Positions 26,991 through 37,117 of a stretch of 64,000 nt of DNA are shown here, one piece after another. The first letter of the stretch is position 1. The number at the start of each line of letters is the position of its first letter. Source of the stretch: an uncultured Erysipelotrichaceae bacterium (GTDB lineage Bacteria > Bacillota_I > Bacilli_A > Erysipelotrichales > Erysipelotrichaceae); contig CACYXJ010000001.1 in NCBI GenBank assembly GCA_902778375.1, positions 1 through 64,000 on the forward strand. The letters are read 5' to 3'. The position numbers and the translations under genes were made by a program. Below the pieces are notes generated by a model. That model was not told the DNA's origin, made no database searches, and saw nothing but the letters and a program-made list of their open reading frames with translations.

Positions 26991-27959
26991 TTATTTCCTG
27001 TAATGTTCCTGCCAGTAATCCTCGGCGTCTTCGAAGTCATAGAAGTCGTCTGGATGCCAGTACCAGAATTCATACGGATCGGAATAATCACATACATCGA
27101 ATGGATCATTCCGGCAGCTATTGTCATCTTTTCTGTTTGATGGCGTATAGCCGGAATTCTGCTGTCTCTGCCATTCAAACAGATACTGCTGGTATGCTGC
27201 CATGACTGTTTCCCTGTCTTTGGCATATTGAGCCTGTAAAGAAGCAGGCAGTAATGAGGCATCCTTATTATGCATGCTGGTGTAGGCAAGCGTATAATCC
27301 CCGTCGAGGTAGTATTCCATTGCATATGCATAATCGTGCAAAGCGAGGAATAGTTTCCTTGTTTCCTCATCGATCAGACCTGTTTCATACCAGTACTGAT
27401 CTTTCAGTTTATTAAGATACTGTTCATGCACTTTTCCGGCTGCTTCTTCATATTTCTGCTGTTCAAGAAGAGAAGTAATGGCCGGGATGCTTTCATGAAA
27501 AGCTGCGGCGTATGCATCTGCCAGTTCCGTATAATAGATTTTATATTGTTTGTTGAAAGCACTCAGCATTTCATCATAATGCGGCTTCAGTTCTTCCGGG
27601 ATCTTTGTTCGGCTGACTCCGTTTTGGAAAGCTTCTTTGGCTTCATCCAGCTGTCCATCTTCCGCTAGCAGCAATGCTTCAAGATATCTTCTGAGATTCT
27701 TTAATTCCCCGACATGTTCCTTGTAAAGAGGATCATCAATAGTACAGAAATCATCGATCAGCACAATCGCCCGGTCATATTCATTATCCAGAAACAGCTG
27801 ATAGATCTCTTCTTTCCTGGAAGTTATATCACCCGGTTTCCATACTTCTTCTGCTACAGACTCTGCAGTATGAAGTGTGTTGCCAATAGTGTTACCGGTG
27901 CAGGACATCATGAAAACAGCTGTACAGATCATTATCATTTTCAGCAGTCTTTTCTTCAT
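26991..27959 (-). CDS. Putative lipoprotein, 322 residues
   Basis: The N-terminus has a lipoprotein signal: KKR, a hydrophobic stretch and the lipobox MMSC with Cys20. The mature protein is helical, with TPR-like pairs (EEIYQLFLDNEYDRAIVLID, and YEEAAGKVHEQYLNKLKDQY). The C-terminus is remarkable for tyrosine, tryptophan and aspartate content (DPYEFWYWHPDDFYDFEDAEDY). Family unknown. Its relation to the lanthipeptide locus, if any, is only positional; surface lipoproteins can act in immunity. Confidence 0.82.
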   Translation of the reverse strand: MKKRLLKMIMICTAVFMMSCTGNTIGNTLHTAESVAEEVWKPGDITSRKEEIYQLFLDNEYDRAIVLIDDFCTIDDPLYKEHVGELKNLRRYLEALLLAEDGQLDEAKEAFQNGVSRTKIPEELKPHYDEMLSAFNKQYKIYYTELADAYAAAFHESIPAITSLLEQQKYEEAAGKVHEQYLNKLKDQYWYETGLIDEETRKLFLALHDYAYAMEYYLDGDYTLAYTSMHNKDASLLPASLQAQYAKDRETVMAAYQQYLFEWQRQQNSGYTPSNRKDDNSCRNDPFDVCDYSDPYEFWYWHPDDFYDFEDAEDYWQEHYRK

Positions 27960-28190
27960 GATTGACTCATACTCCTTCTGGCAGAAAACAAGAGGTTATC
28001 AAATGTGTGCTATAAGCTGATTCTACAACATTCATGCATATGATTTCTCTTATATAATTAATCTGCCACAAGAACTGTACAGGAAATGTGCCAGTCAACA
28101 GGAAAATCATGTGATTTTAACTTTTTATACTAGTTATAGTTAATTTAGCGTACGGAAACGATAATATTAGAATAGAGTGAGGAGATTCCA

Positions 28191-31100
28191 ATGGTATTAA
28201 AGAAATCGGCCCATCAGTTATTCACAGATCGTGATGAACCCAGGAAAGCTTACTGGGATGCTTTAAGAGTACTTGAGGAGCATCCACGTCAAACCTATGT
28301 AATTACATATTACGGTGAAGGCGGTATAGGAAAATCCTGACTTTTATCCGAATTGAAGAGGAACACGGAAAGAATGTATGAAGAAGGAAGTATTCCTGTT
28401 TTTGATGACGGTTTCTCCTTCAGGGGCGAATACATACCTGTTCTCTATAATCTTGAGACTTCTACCGATACCATTGAAATACTGTGTCAATTGCGTTACG
28501 CATTGTATCAATTAAAACCTGATCTGGCCTTTCCTCTGTTTGACTGCGCTGTGAAAAAATACATGGATCTATCCGGCAAAAAGCTGGCACAGCCATCCGG
28601 TTCCAGTTCTTTGGTTTTGGAAAAATATGGCAACTTTCTGGATACGGCAGCCATGTTCATACCTGGATTAGGAACACTGAATTCAGTTTATTCCTATGTT
28701 AAAAAGGGAGGGTCTGTATTGAATGCAGCAATGCAGAAAATCGAAGATAAACAGATTCGTGAACTATACAAGGAATACTTTGAAGCGATCTCCTACAGTG
28801 AAACAGTAGATGATATCTCTGACAATATCGTTGAATTCTTCAAAACTGACCTCAACAACAGCGAAAGAGACTATTCGATCGTATTCATGATTGATACCTT
28901 TGAAGTGCTCAGTTATAACACAGGTTTAAAAGATCAAAGCTGGATTACAAAAGAACTGGCAAAGAATACTGAAAACACATTATGGGTGTTTGCGGGAAGA
29001 AACAGAATCTATCCCGGAGGAGATGAGAATGAACATCTTCTGGGAGATCTCTCCAGGGAAGATACACTTTATTATCTGCGTGAAAAGATAGGCATCACGG
29101 ATGAAAGTATCAATGAAAGAATATATGAGATTTCCCACGGAACACCTATATTCCTGGATATCTGTGTACAGAATTACAGAAATGAAGGAAATCCTTCCAT
29201 AGAAGAATACAAGAATCTGGATAAAGAACTGCTTCTGAAGAGGTATATCAAATATCTCAGTGACAGCGAGAGACTTGTTATAAGACTTATGTCTTCCATG
29301 AGTCACTGGAATGATGCTGACTATAAGTACGTTTTTAATGATGTTCACAATAATAGTTATTCTCAATACAGTGAAGCTTATAACAATGTCGTAAAATCCA
29401 CGATGATTGAAAAAGACAATGAAGACAGATGGTTCTTACACAGAGCAGTGAGAGCAGGTATTTATGAGGACCCTGATTATCCTGGCGAAGTAAAATCTGC
29501 GACATTGACTGCGATTCTTGCCCTCTATGCCGCAAGGGCTAAGGAAGGCGAAAATGCCAATTATTATTGCGACAGGATCATTGAATTGATTCGCTCACTT
29601 GCCTCATACAAAGAACAGCTTAGTGATGACGATACAAAACTGTTAAGGGATGCTGTGTTTGAGTTCCTGCCGGAATTGTATTCCAAAGGCACTTCGAGGA
29701 TCAGGGAAATGAATGCCCTGTTTGATGAATACTCAGATTTCCTGTGCCATTCGGAACTCTCTAAAGCACATATATTGGTTATCAAGTGGGGAATGCTGAA
29801 TTATCTTGGAAAGTACTCGGATCCTGATTATACAGGAGATTATTCCTATCGTATCTATGAGAAGGAATATGGACCGGATGATCCTGATACGTTAGAATGC
29901 CTGCGCAGACTGTCCGAAAGCCATTTGACAAACGGACATTATATGGAAGCGTTTGAATATGCGGAAAAGTTATACAGCCGTTGTAAACGGATCTTTGGAG
30001 AAGAAGATCATAAAACCCTGGTTGCGATGGGCACACTGGCAGATGCCTGCGAGTGCCTTGGCCGGTATAAGCAGGCAATCGAACTGTACCAGAGAAAATA
30101 TGATCTGTTTCTCAAAATGAATGACGGCAAGGAAGATGATCAGACTATATCTGCTCTGCAGGGCATTGCACAGATCCACAAGGATCTGCATGATTACAAC
30201 AAGGCACTGGAAGAGCAAAAAAGAATCTGTGCATACTACGTTGGCAAATTCGGAGAGAATCATCCGGACAGTATAATGAGTCTGAACGACCTCGCATTAT
30301 CCTATAGTGATTTTGGAGACTATCAAACAGCAAAGGAAATGTATGAAGAAGCCTATAGGAAATCATCTGAACTGTTGGGGAAAGACCATCCCGAAACGCT
30401 TGTTCATTTAAGCAATATTGCAAGTGTATACAATGACATGGGCGATTACGGGAAGTCTCTTCAGTTATATACAGAATTGTATGAAACTCGAAGAACCATT
30501 CTCGGAAAAGATCATTTGAAAACGATCTGGTCATTGAACGCAGTCGGAAACGAATATCAAAATCAAGGCCATTTTACAAAAGCGAGAACATGTTTTAAAG
30601 AAGCTTATGAATTATCGTTAAATCGATATGGTGAAGATCATCCGACAACGATTACCTGTCTTGAAAATATAGCTCTGCTTGATAAAGATTTGGAATTATA
30701 TGATGATGCAGTCTCACTTTATGAAAAGATTTACGAATTGAGACAGAGATCACTCGGCGAAGAAAATCCATCTACGATCAGTGCATTGGGCCAGATTGCA
30801 GATATAACCAGATTGGCGGGAGATATCTCTAAAGCATTGGAATACTACGAGGAGGTTTATGAAAAGAGAAAGCGTGTATTTGGTGAGGATAATCCGGATA
30901 CAGTCAAAACTCTGACATCTATTGCATACTGTTACTCCCGACAGGGTAATCATAATGAAGCACTGGATCTTGACCAACAGGCATACAGACTGATTGTACA
31001 AAGAGAAGGAAAGGATACAGCAAATGCACTGAATACGCTCTTTGATGTCGGAAGAGAACTCGAGTGGCTGAAAAGATACAAAGAATCACTTGACGTCATG

Positions 31101-31583
31101 GAAGAGGTTTATGAAGGACAGGTCAAAAGAGCGGGAGAAACAAGCAATGCTGCTCTAAAGGTTCTGTACGCAAAAAGCAGACTTTATAAAAGTCTGGGTG
31201 ATTATAAAAAGGCTTTGAAATATGCCCTGGACACTTATAACCTGTCAGTGAAATCTTTCGGCACTGATAGTATAAATACATGTGTATACAAAAGCGAACT
31301 TGGCATCGCGTATTATAATGTCAAAGACTACGAAAAGGCTCTTGAGGTATTTGACACGCTCCATACAAAGCTCGTCAGAGTATATGGCAGAAACAACGAT
31401 CATACACTTATTATTCTTAACTGGAAAGGCTGTACACTGTATTATCTGGGAAGAAACAAAGAAGCTCTGAATGCACTGAAAGAAGTGTTTGACAGCTATA
31501 TCGGTATATTCGGTGAAAATCATCCCAGAACCGCAGCAATTCAAAGCTGGATTAAAAGAATAATGAAAGAAATGGACACCTAA
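28191..31583 (+). pseudogene. STAND/NB-ARC-like NTPase with kinesin-light-chain-type TPRs, interrupted by TGA
   Basis: From ATG 28191 (GTGAGGAG upstream) the frame reads 49 codons, ending TYYGEGGIGKS, then TGA at 28338-28340, then stays open in the same frame to 31583. Joined, it would be about 1,130 residues. The N-terminal segment supplies the Walker A motif of a STAND-type NTPase; residues about 150-420 are NTPase and winged-helix-like; from about 560 on are ten or more 42-residue TPRs of the kinesin light chain type (GEDHPTTITCLENIALL). STAND proteins with TPRs often act in phage sensing. A TCA-to-TGA change after GKS would explain the stop. Translation could restart inside, but would lack the P-loop. 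Confidence 0.85.
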
Positions 31584-31589
31584 AGATTA

Positions 31590-31622
31590 CAGACCGTCTC
31601 ATATCCAGGACGGTCTGTTTAG
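31590..31622 (+). terminator. Rho-independent terminator
   Basis: CAGACCGTC (31590-31598) pairs with GACGGTCTG (31609-31617), then TTT. Confidence 0.82.
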
Positions 31623-31771
31623 TATTGGAAGCAGAAATCAGAGGATAAAGTATATTGTTTATTTGGTTGTTTTCTGCTGAAGTTTAAGTCTTTTGCCGCA
31701 GGGACTTAAATTACGAAGATATGCAGTATAATATGAGTGACCTGTTTTCAAATCCGGGGAGGTGAAGATCC

Positions 31772-32245
31772 ATGGAAAAAAGACCCGATTTGCATATCGA
31801 TATTCCAGATCTGGAGTTCGATGAAACCGAACAAACATTAGTTTTACCAAAACAGAATACGACTATGGACGAAGCATCACAAAACAATGACACCGCAGTA
31901 TTCCGGACAGAAGAAATACTGACAATCATAGAGAATAAAGTGAATCAGGAACCGAAGCGCAGAAAAAGAAACAGAGTTAAAGATGTGTTTAAGAAAAGGA
32001 ATAATGAAAGAGAACAGGATATGGCAGACGAATTACTTGCAGAAGATATCGAAGAAGTAGTAGGCGGCAATGGGGCGGATATAAACAATCAGTACAGCTG
32101 CCCCAACTGCAACAGCAGAGATTTTACCCGAACCTTGCGTCGTATTTCACCAACCAAAACCATTGTGGTGAACAAATGCAATCTATGCGGCACAACGTGG
32201 AAAAACAGCTACGACAATTCAGGTTCTAATGATGATTTACAGTAG
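31772..32245 (+). CDS. Double-glycine-motif protein with C-terminal zinc ribbon
   Basis: A 157-residue protein. The first 85 residues are charged and low-complexity. Then MADELLAEDIEEVVGG resembles a complete double-glycine leader, and the following 60 residues hold a zinc ribbon (YSCPNCNSRDF and NKCNLCGTTW). A GGGGAGGTGA ribosome site precedes ATG 31772, so the long start is preferred, though Met84 would give a leader of normal size. No known family. It shares its plan, leader-like region, Gly-Gly and two CxxC knuckles, with the genes at 32377 and 42545. Confidence 0.75.
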   Translation: MEKRPDLHIDIPDLEFDETEQTLVLPKQNTTMDEASQNNDTAVFRTEEILTIIENKVNQEPKRRKRNRVKDVFKKRNNEREQDMADELLAEDIEEVVGGNGADINNQYSCPNCNSRDFTRTLRRISPTKTIVVNKCNLCGTTWKNSYDNSGSNDDLQ

Positions 32246-32376
32246 TTGGTATTTCACAAGACGCCTGATTATTATCGTCTGAAATAATATGTATATCATC
32301 AGTTTCTGAAAGATATTGTCAAACTATAATATAAATAATAAAATGTAGTGCTAAAAAAGAAGAGGAGAACAGTATT

Positions 32377-32871
32377 ATGACAAAACTCAACAACGAAGAA
32401 ACAATCGAAAAAGTTACCGGTGGAACAGATAAGATGGCTGACCTGAAAAAATCTCTTGCTGACATGATTGGCGAAGATGTGATGAAAAAGCTGGAGAATG
32501 TCTACAGCGATGTTGAAGTATGCAAGATCCTTGCTGAAAACGGCATCGATCTTGAGAAAGTTGAAAAGAGGATCGCCGACGCAGGTCTGAATATGAAAAG
32601 AATCGGACTGCAGCTTCCGGATGACAATCTGTCCGAAATCAGCGGCGGCTTCTACGATAAAGATCAGGATGATGATATCGACTGCCCGAATTGCGGTAAT
32701 GACATCAGAGATGACTTTTCCAGACAGTGGTTTGCATCTCTGACATCCCCGGCGGAAAGTATTTACCGCTGCAAAAAATGCGGTATGTTTACTGCAGTAA
32801 TGGGTAAAGACATGGTCATTTACTCGGATTTCAACCTGGATGTACTTGTCGATCACCTCAAAAAACTATAA
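32377..32871 (+). CDS. Protein with two double-glycine motifs and a zinc ribbon
   Basis: A 164-residue protein in three parts: residues 1-16 end NEETIEKVTGG; residues about 17-85 are a helical domain with Nif11-like character and end DDNLSEISGGF; the last 70 residues are a zinc ribbon with IDCPNCGND and YRCKKCGMF. It thus contains two separate leader-like Gly-Gly motifs. AGAGGAG precedes the start. Function unknown; the helical domain before the second Gly-Gly is similar in length and character to Nif11-type leader peptides of RiPP precursors. Confidence 0.75.
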   Translation: MTKLNNEETIEKVTGGTDKMADLKKSLADMIGEDVMKKLENVYSDVEVCKILAENGIDLEKVEKRIADAGLNMKRIGLQLPDDNLSEISGGFYDKDQDDDIDCPNCGNDIRDDFSRQWFASLTSPAESIYRCKKCGMFTAVMGKDMVIYSDFNLDVLVDHLKKL

Positions 32872-32937
32872 AGACCGGTCTGCACAGGGTTTTCTGTGAC
32901 TTGTTCAAAACGGAAATCAGCAGTGAAGAAACCGGAG

Positions 32938-32969
32938 TTGACTGTTCCGCAGGGGAATGGTCTTATAAT
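32938..32969 (+). promoter_or_regulatory. MerR-type promoter, 20-bp spacer with operator dyad
   Basis: TTGACT (32938-32943) and TATAAT (32964-32969) are 20 bases apart, too far for ordinary sigma-A use, and the spacer with its edge carries the dyad GACTGTTCC-gcag-GGAATGGTC-like. Long spacers with internal dyads are the hallmark of MerR-family activation. It lies 32 bases upstream of the DUF4230 gene. Confidence 0.6.
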
Positions 32970-33001
32970 ACTGACTGATACAGCAGTTAACGGAGGCTCA
33001 C

Positions 33002-33847
33002 ATGGAAGAGAACAAACCGATTGAAGAGAATGCAACATTGGAAGAGAATGAATCTTCAGCAAAAGACGACAATAAGATGAACGATTTCAACGAGGAAGAA
33101 TTCCTGAAGAAAGTTGAACAGGCTGCCCGCAAAGGTGCGAAATCAAAAGGCACCTGGTTGCAGACACTGCTGCAGAATCTTCCAACCATTCTGACCATCC
33201 TGATGGTATTTATGATCGGGGCACGGGTAAAGGCATTTGGCAACGGGGTCAGTTCTCTGTTCCATTTTGACAATGGTGTCCAGGAACATGATCTGGCGCT
33301 GGATGACAACGGCATCTTTGGATACACAGCTGCCGATTTTGAGAATGCCATTCTCGGTGATTCGGAAAAGCTGAAGAAACTGGAAGTGTTCCAGCAGGAA
33401 GTATCCGACGCCACAACGATTACAGAAACAGGCTTTATCAACTGGAGTGCCCTCAGCAAAACCAAACTGATTACTTACAATGGCACAGCTGTATATACTG
33501 TTGACCTTTCGACTCTGAAAGCGAATGATATTGATATCAATATCGGCGAGAAGATCATTACCCTTAAGATTCCGCATGCCGAACAGGAAGAGATCAACAT
33601 TCCTGAGGATGCCATTCAGTTCGGTGATACCGACCGGGGACTGCTGGCATTCGGAGATCTGAAAATGACACCGGAACAGATCAGTGAAGTCCAAGGCGGA
33701 GCGAGAGAGAAGATGGAAGAAAAGCTGAAGTCTGACAATGTTCAGGCAACAGCTGACCGCTTTGCTGTATTGACTGTCTGGGAACTGTATTCACCGATCA
33801 TCAAGGGTGTCGCCAGAGACTACTCACTGGAAGTTGAATTCCGTTAA
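33002..33847 (+). CDS. DUF4230-family membrane-anchored protein
   Basis: A 281-residue protein with an acidic N-terminal tail, a single membrane helix (residues about 60-78, NLPTILTILMVFMIGARVKA) and an extracellular or cytoplasmic C-terminal domain matching DUF4230 (TYNGTAVYTVDLSTLK, ITLKIPHAE). Function of the family is unknown. CGGAGG precedes the start. The upstream promoter has the geometry of MerR-controlled genes, so expression may respond to a small-molecule or stress signal. Confidence 0.78.
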   Translation: MEENKPIEENATLEENESSAKDDNKMNDFNEEEFLKKVEQAARKGAKSKGTWLQTLLQNLPTILTILMVFMIGARVKAFGNGVSSLFHFDNGVQEHDLALDDNGIFGYTAADFENAILGDSEKLKKLEVFQQEVSDATTITETGFINWSALSKTKLITYNGTAVYTVDLSTLKANDIDINIGEKIITLKIPHAEQEEINIPEDAIQFGDTDRGLLAFGDLKMTPEQISEVQGGAREKMEEKLKSDNVQATADRFAVLTVWELYSPIIKGVARDYSLEVEFR

Positions 33848-33881
33848 AAATGGATAATACGAAATAAACAGACAATTAAAG

Positions 33882-33904
33882 AGGGAGAATTGGTTCTCCC
33901 TTTT
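33882..33904 (+). terminator. Rho-independent terminator
   Basis: GGGAGAA-TTGG-TTCTCCC (33883-33900) followed by TTTT. Confidence 0.85.
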
Positions 33905-34001
33905 CACGTAGTATTATTGTTAATTCCATAACAATTCAAAAGTGTAGAATTGAATGTTTTCGGTATGCTTGGAAATATTAGATTAGAACTGATATGTTAT
34001 T

Positions 34002-35711
34002 GTGATAGCCAAACGTATTGCAAAAGAGTATTCTCTGCAGACTATTCAAAGAGAAGATTCGGATAACGAAAAGTATTGGCCGATTCTGTTCTTTGGCAGA
34101 TATGCTGATAAAAACGAAGACGGGACATACATTTACAGACTCAGGGAACCGGTGTCAGCAGCGATTCAATCCATGATAAACAAAGGAGTATTTGTTGATA
34201 TGAACAGTAATGTGGATTATCCAAAAAACATAATTCTTTATGGCCCTCCTGGGACAGGTAAAACGTATCATACTGTAATATATGCTGTTTCCATAATAGA
34301 AAAGCGCAATATTGAGGATGTCATAGCTGAAAACTATTCTGATGTGAAATCGCGATATGACAGCTATGTTGAGAAGAGTCAGATCGCATTTACAACATTT
34401 CATCAGTCTTATGGATATGAAGAGTTTGTTGAAGGAATCAAACCCGTGATGAGTGAATCAGAAGAGGAGGAGACCAATATAGAATACACAATTGAAAGAG
34501 GTGTATTCAGAAAGTTCTGCGAGCAGGCAATGACACCTGCCAAATCAAAGAATTCAGCTGATTCTGTTCTGTTTAATAAAGACCCCGTTATCTGGAAAGT
34601 GTCATTGGATGGAACAGGGGACAATCCTGTCCGCAAAGATTGTCTTGAAAACGGACATATCCGCATTGGATGGGATGAGTACGGAGAACATGTCACCGAT
34701 GAAACAGATTTTGCTCAACATGGTGGTAAGGTTGTTCTGAATGCATTTATTAATAAAATGCGTGAAGGTGACATAGTTCTCAGTTGCTACAGTGCGTCAA
34801 TGATCGATGCGATCGGTGTTATAACCGGTGAATATGAGTGGCATCCGGAATATGCCAGACTGCGCAGGTTAAGAACTGTCAAATGGCTGGCAAAGGATCT
34901 TCGCTACAATATCGTTGAAATGAATGGCGGTTCGACAATGACGCTTGCAACGGTATATAAAATGAGTGTTTCTTTAGCCGATGTTCTCAGTGTTCTGGAA
35001 ACAGCCAATTCTGATCATCAGAAAACACTTATTTCTCCAAATCAGGAACGCTATGTATTTATTATTGATGAAATCAACAGGGGAAACATTGCTAAAGTAT
35101 TTGGTGAGTTAATCACTTTGATTGAACCTTCGAAACGAATCGGACAGCCTGAAGAAGTCAAACTGCTGCTTCCATATTCAAAGAAGACATTTGGTGTACC
35201 CAACAACGTGTATATCATTGGAACAATGAATACCGCTGACAGATCAATCGCTATCATGGATACTGCTCTCAGAAGAAGATTCAACTTTATTGAAATGCTT
35301 CCTGATGAGTCGCTTCTTGATGATATCGATGATATAGATGGAATCAACGTTTCAGCAATGCTGAAGAAAATGAATCAGAGAATCAGCCTTCTCCTTGACC
35401 GGGAGCATACAATCGGACATTCATATTTCATGCCTCTGAAAGATATGCCGTCTATTGAAATGCTGAAAACCATTTTTAAAAACAGTATTATTCCTTTATT
35501 GCAGGAGTACTTCTTTGATGATTACGAAAAAATCAGACTTGTATTTGCTGATAATCAAAAGAACAATTCAGAGGTAGAATTCATTACACGTTATGAAACG
35601 GTTGCCAATGATCTGTTTGGCAATACAGATGCAGTCGAAGAACTGATCATCAATTATTCGATAAATGAAAGTGCTCTGCTTCGGCCTGAATCATATATTG
35701 GTATTTATTAG
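34002..35711 (+). CDS. mcrB: McrB-type GTPase/AAA+ subunit of a modification-dependent restriction system
   Basis: A 569-residue McrB-like protein. Walker A is LYGPPGTGKTYHT (about residues 78-90), followed by the McrB segment FTTFHQSYGYEEFVEGIKP, Walker B FIIDEINRGNI (about 351) and the McrB signature MNTADRSIAIMDTALRRRF (about 407). Between Walker A and B, residues about 190-335 form an inserted EVE/PUA-like domain (IWKVSLDGTGDN, IRIGWDEYGE, GDIVLSCY). Such domains read modified bases. Start: only GTG 34002 is available; there is no strong ribosome site and an upstream stop at 33990, so the 5' end may be truncated or the start unusual. Works with the adjacent McrC. Confidence 0.9.
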   Translation: MIAKRIAKEYSLQTIQREDSDNEKYWPILFFGRYADKNEDGTYIYRLREPVSAAIQSMINKGVFVDMNSNVDYPKNIILYGPPGTGKTYHTVIYAVSIIEKRNIEDVIAENYSDVKSRYDSYVEKSQIAFTTFHQSYGYEEFVEGIKPVMSESEEEETNIEYTIERGVFRKFCEQAMTPAKSKNSADSVLFNKDPVIWKVSLDGTGDNPVRKDCLENGHIRIGWDEYGEHVTDETDFAQHGGKVVLNAFINKMREGDIVLSCYSASMIDAIGVITGEYEWHPEYARLRRLRTVKWLAKDLRYNIVEMNGGSTMTLATVYKMSVSLADVLSVLETANSDHQKTLISPNQERYVFIIDEINRGNIAKVFGELITLIEPSKRIGQPEEVKLLLPYSKKTFGVPNNVYIIGTMNTADRSIAIMDTALRRRFNFIEMLPDESLLDDIDDIDGINVSAMLKKMNQRISLLLDREHTIGHSYFMPLKDMPSIEMLKTIFKNSIIPLLQEYFFDDYEKIRLVFADNQKNNSEVEFITRYETVANDLFGNTDAVEELIINYSINESALLRPESYIGIY

Positions 35712-35716
35712 GATTT

Positions 35717-37042
35717 ATGAAAGCATATACGATTAAGGAATTTCAATCATTTATTAGCAGAAAAGACAAAGAACAGGTTGGTTCTGATTTCGTTGTGCTT
35801 GAAGATAAAACATTTGATTCCCTGGAGCAGTTTATTCTTGAAAACCAGAAAGAACCGGAAGACGACACCCAAGCCTGGCAGTTGCTGTCTATCTCTGTAA
35901 AACGGGGGAAAAAGGTTATCTCAGCCAGGAATTATGTTGGCTTGATTACAATGAATGACGGTACGATGATCCAGATATTGCCGAAACTTGAAAATGCAGA
36001 TGATACTACAGCGACAAAACTGTTAAAGGAAATGCTGTCGACAGTCAAGGAATTGCCGTTTAAGTCATTTAACACAGCAAATGTAGCAGCTGACAGACTC
36101 CCACTGCTGGAAGTATTTATCAGGATGTTTCTGACTGAAGTTGGACTATTAATCAAGCGCGGTCTGAAATTTGGTTATGTTGAGAAAAACAATAATGAGC
36201 GCTTTCTTAAAGGCAAGTTGGATATCAATAACCAGATTCGTAATAATCTTATTCACAGAGAAAGAGTATATGTTCAATATGATGATTTTGAAGCGAACAG
36301 ACCAGAGAATCGATTGATAAAATCAACACTGCAGTATTTAAAACCAAGAATTCGTGACAGCAAAAATCTGAGAGACTGCAACCGGTATTTACTGATAATG
36401 GCAGATATTGAAGAGTCATTAGATATTGCCAGTGATTTTTCAAAATGTTCTTCCGGTAGAAATATGAAGGAGTATGAACAATTACTGCAATGGTGCCGTA
36501 TATTTCTTCAAAACAGAAGTTTTACGTCTTTCAAAGGAAGTGAAGTTGCTTTTGCACTTCTTTTCCCGATGGAAACTCTGTTTGAAAGCTTTGTGGCAGA
36601 AAAACTGAAAAAGAGAATGGCTAATACTGAATACTATGTTTCAACACAGGATAGAGGTCATTATTTGTTTGATCAGCCAAGAAAATTTGCTTTAAGGCCG
36701 GATATAGTTGTAACTAACAAAGAGAACAATTCAAAAGTAATACTTGATACAAAATGGAAAGTACTGTCAGCACTGGATCGGAATAATTACGGAATCGCAC
36801 AGTCTGATATGTATCAGATGTATATCTATCAGAAGAAATATAATGCTAAAAAAGTTGTACTTCTATATCCATACAACAGTACATTTGCTGATTTAAAAGA
36901 ATCCATAATTTATTTTTCCAACGAAGATAAACCAGTGACGATACAGGTCGCATTAATTGATTTGATGAATATGAATGATAGTATCAGTCAGATTGCTGCA
37001 ATAATCAAAAAAGCAACAGATAATATTTCTGAAAATTATTAA
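35717..37042 (+). CDS. mcrC: McrC-type endonuclease subunit
   Basis: A 441-residue McrC protein. The central part (NNNERFLKGKLDINNQIRNN, RPENRLIKSTL) and the C-terminal PD-(D/E)xK nuclease site, RPDIVV followed by VILDTKWKVL, are intact. It cleaves DNA when recruited by the GTP-driven McrB ring on modified sites. It starts 6 bases after the mcrB stop, with a weak AGGA site overlapping that stop codon; translation is probably coupled. Confidence 0.92.
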   Translation: MKAYTIKEFQSFISRKDKEQVGSDFVVLEDKTFDSLEQFILENQKEPEDDTQAWQLLSISVKRGKKVISARNYVGLITMNDGTMIQILPKLENADDTTATKLLKEMLSTVKELPFKSFNTANVAADRLPLLEVFIRMFLTEVGLLIKRGLKFGYVEKNNNERFLKGKLDINNQIRNNLIHRERVYVQYDDFEANRPENRLIKSTLQYLKPRIRDSKNLRDCNRYLLIMADIEESLDIASDFSKCSSGRNMKEYEQLLQWCRIFLQNRSFTSFKGSEVAFALLFPMETLFESFVAEKLKKRMANTEYYVSTQDRGHYLFDQPRKFALRPDIVVTNKENNSKVILDTKWKVLSALDRNNYGIAQSDMYQMYIYQKKYNAKKVVLLYPYNSTFADLKESIIYFSNEDKPVTIQVALIDLMNMNDSISQIAAIIKKATDNISENY

Positions 37043-37117
37043 CTCTGGCGGTTTTTTTGTGTCATGAGGAATGTATATAATTAAATAATCGATATTATCT
37101 GCAGTGGAGGGTATGTG

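Noticed and set aside
28338-28340. TGA after GKS read as selenocysteine or tryptophan
   Set aside because: The site is a Ser/Thr position in P-loop NTPases, no SECIS-like stem-loop stands out after the codon, and other genes in the window use TGA as a normal stop.
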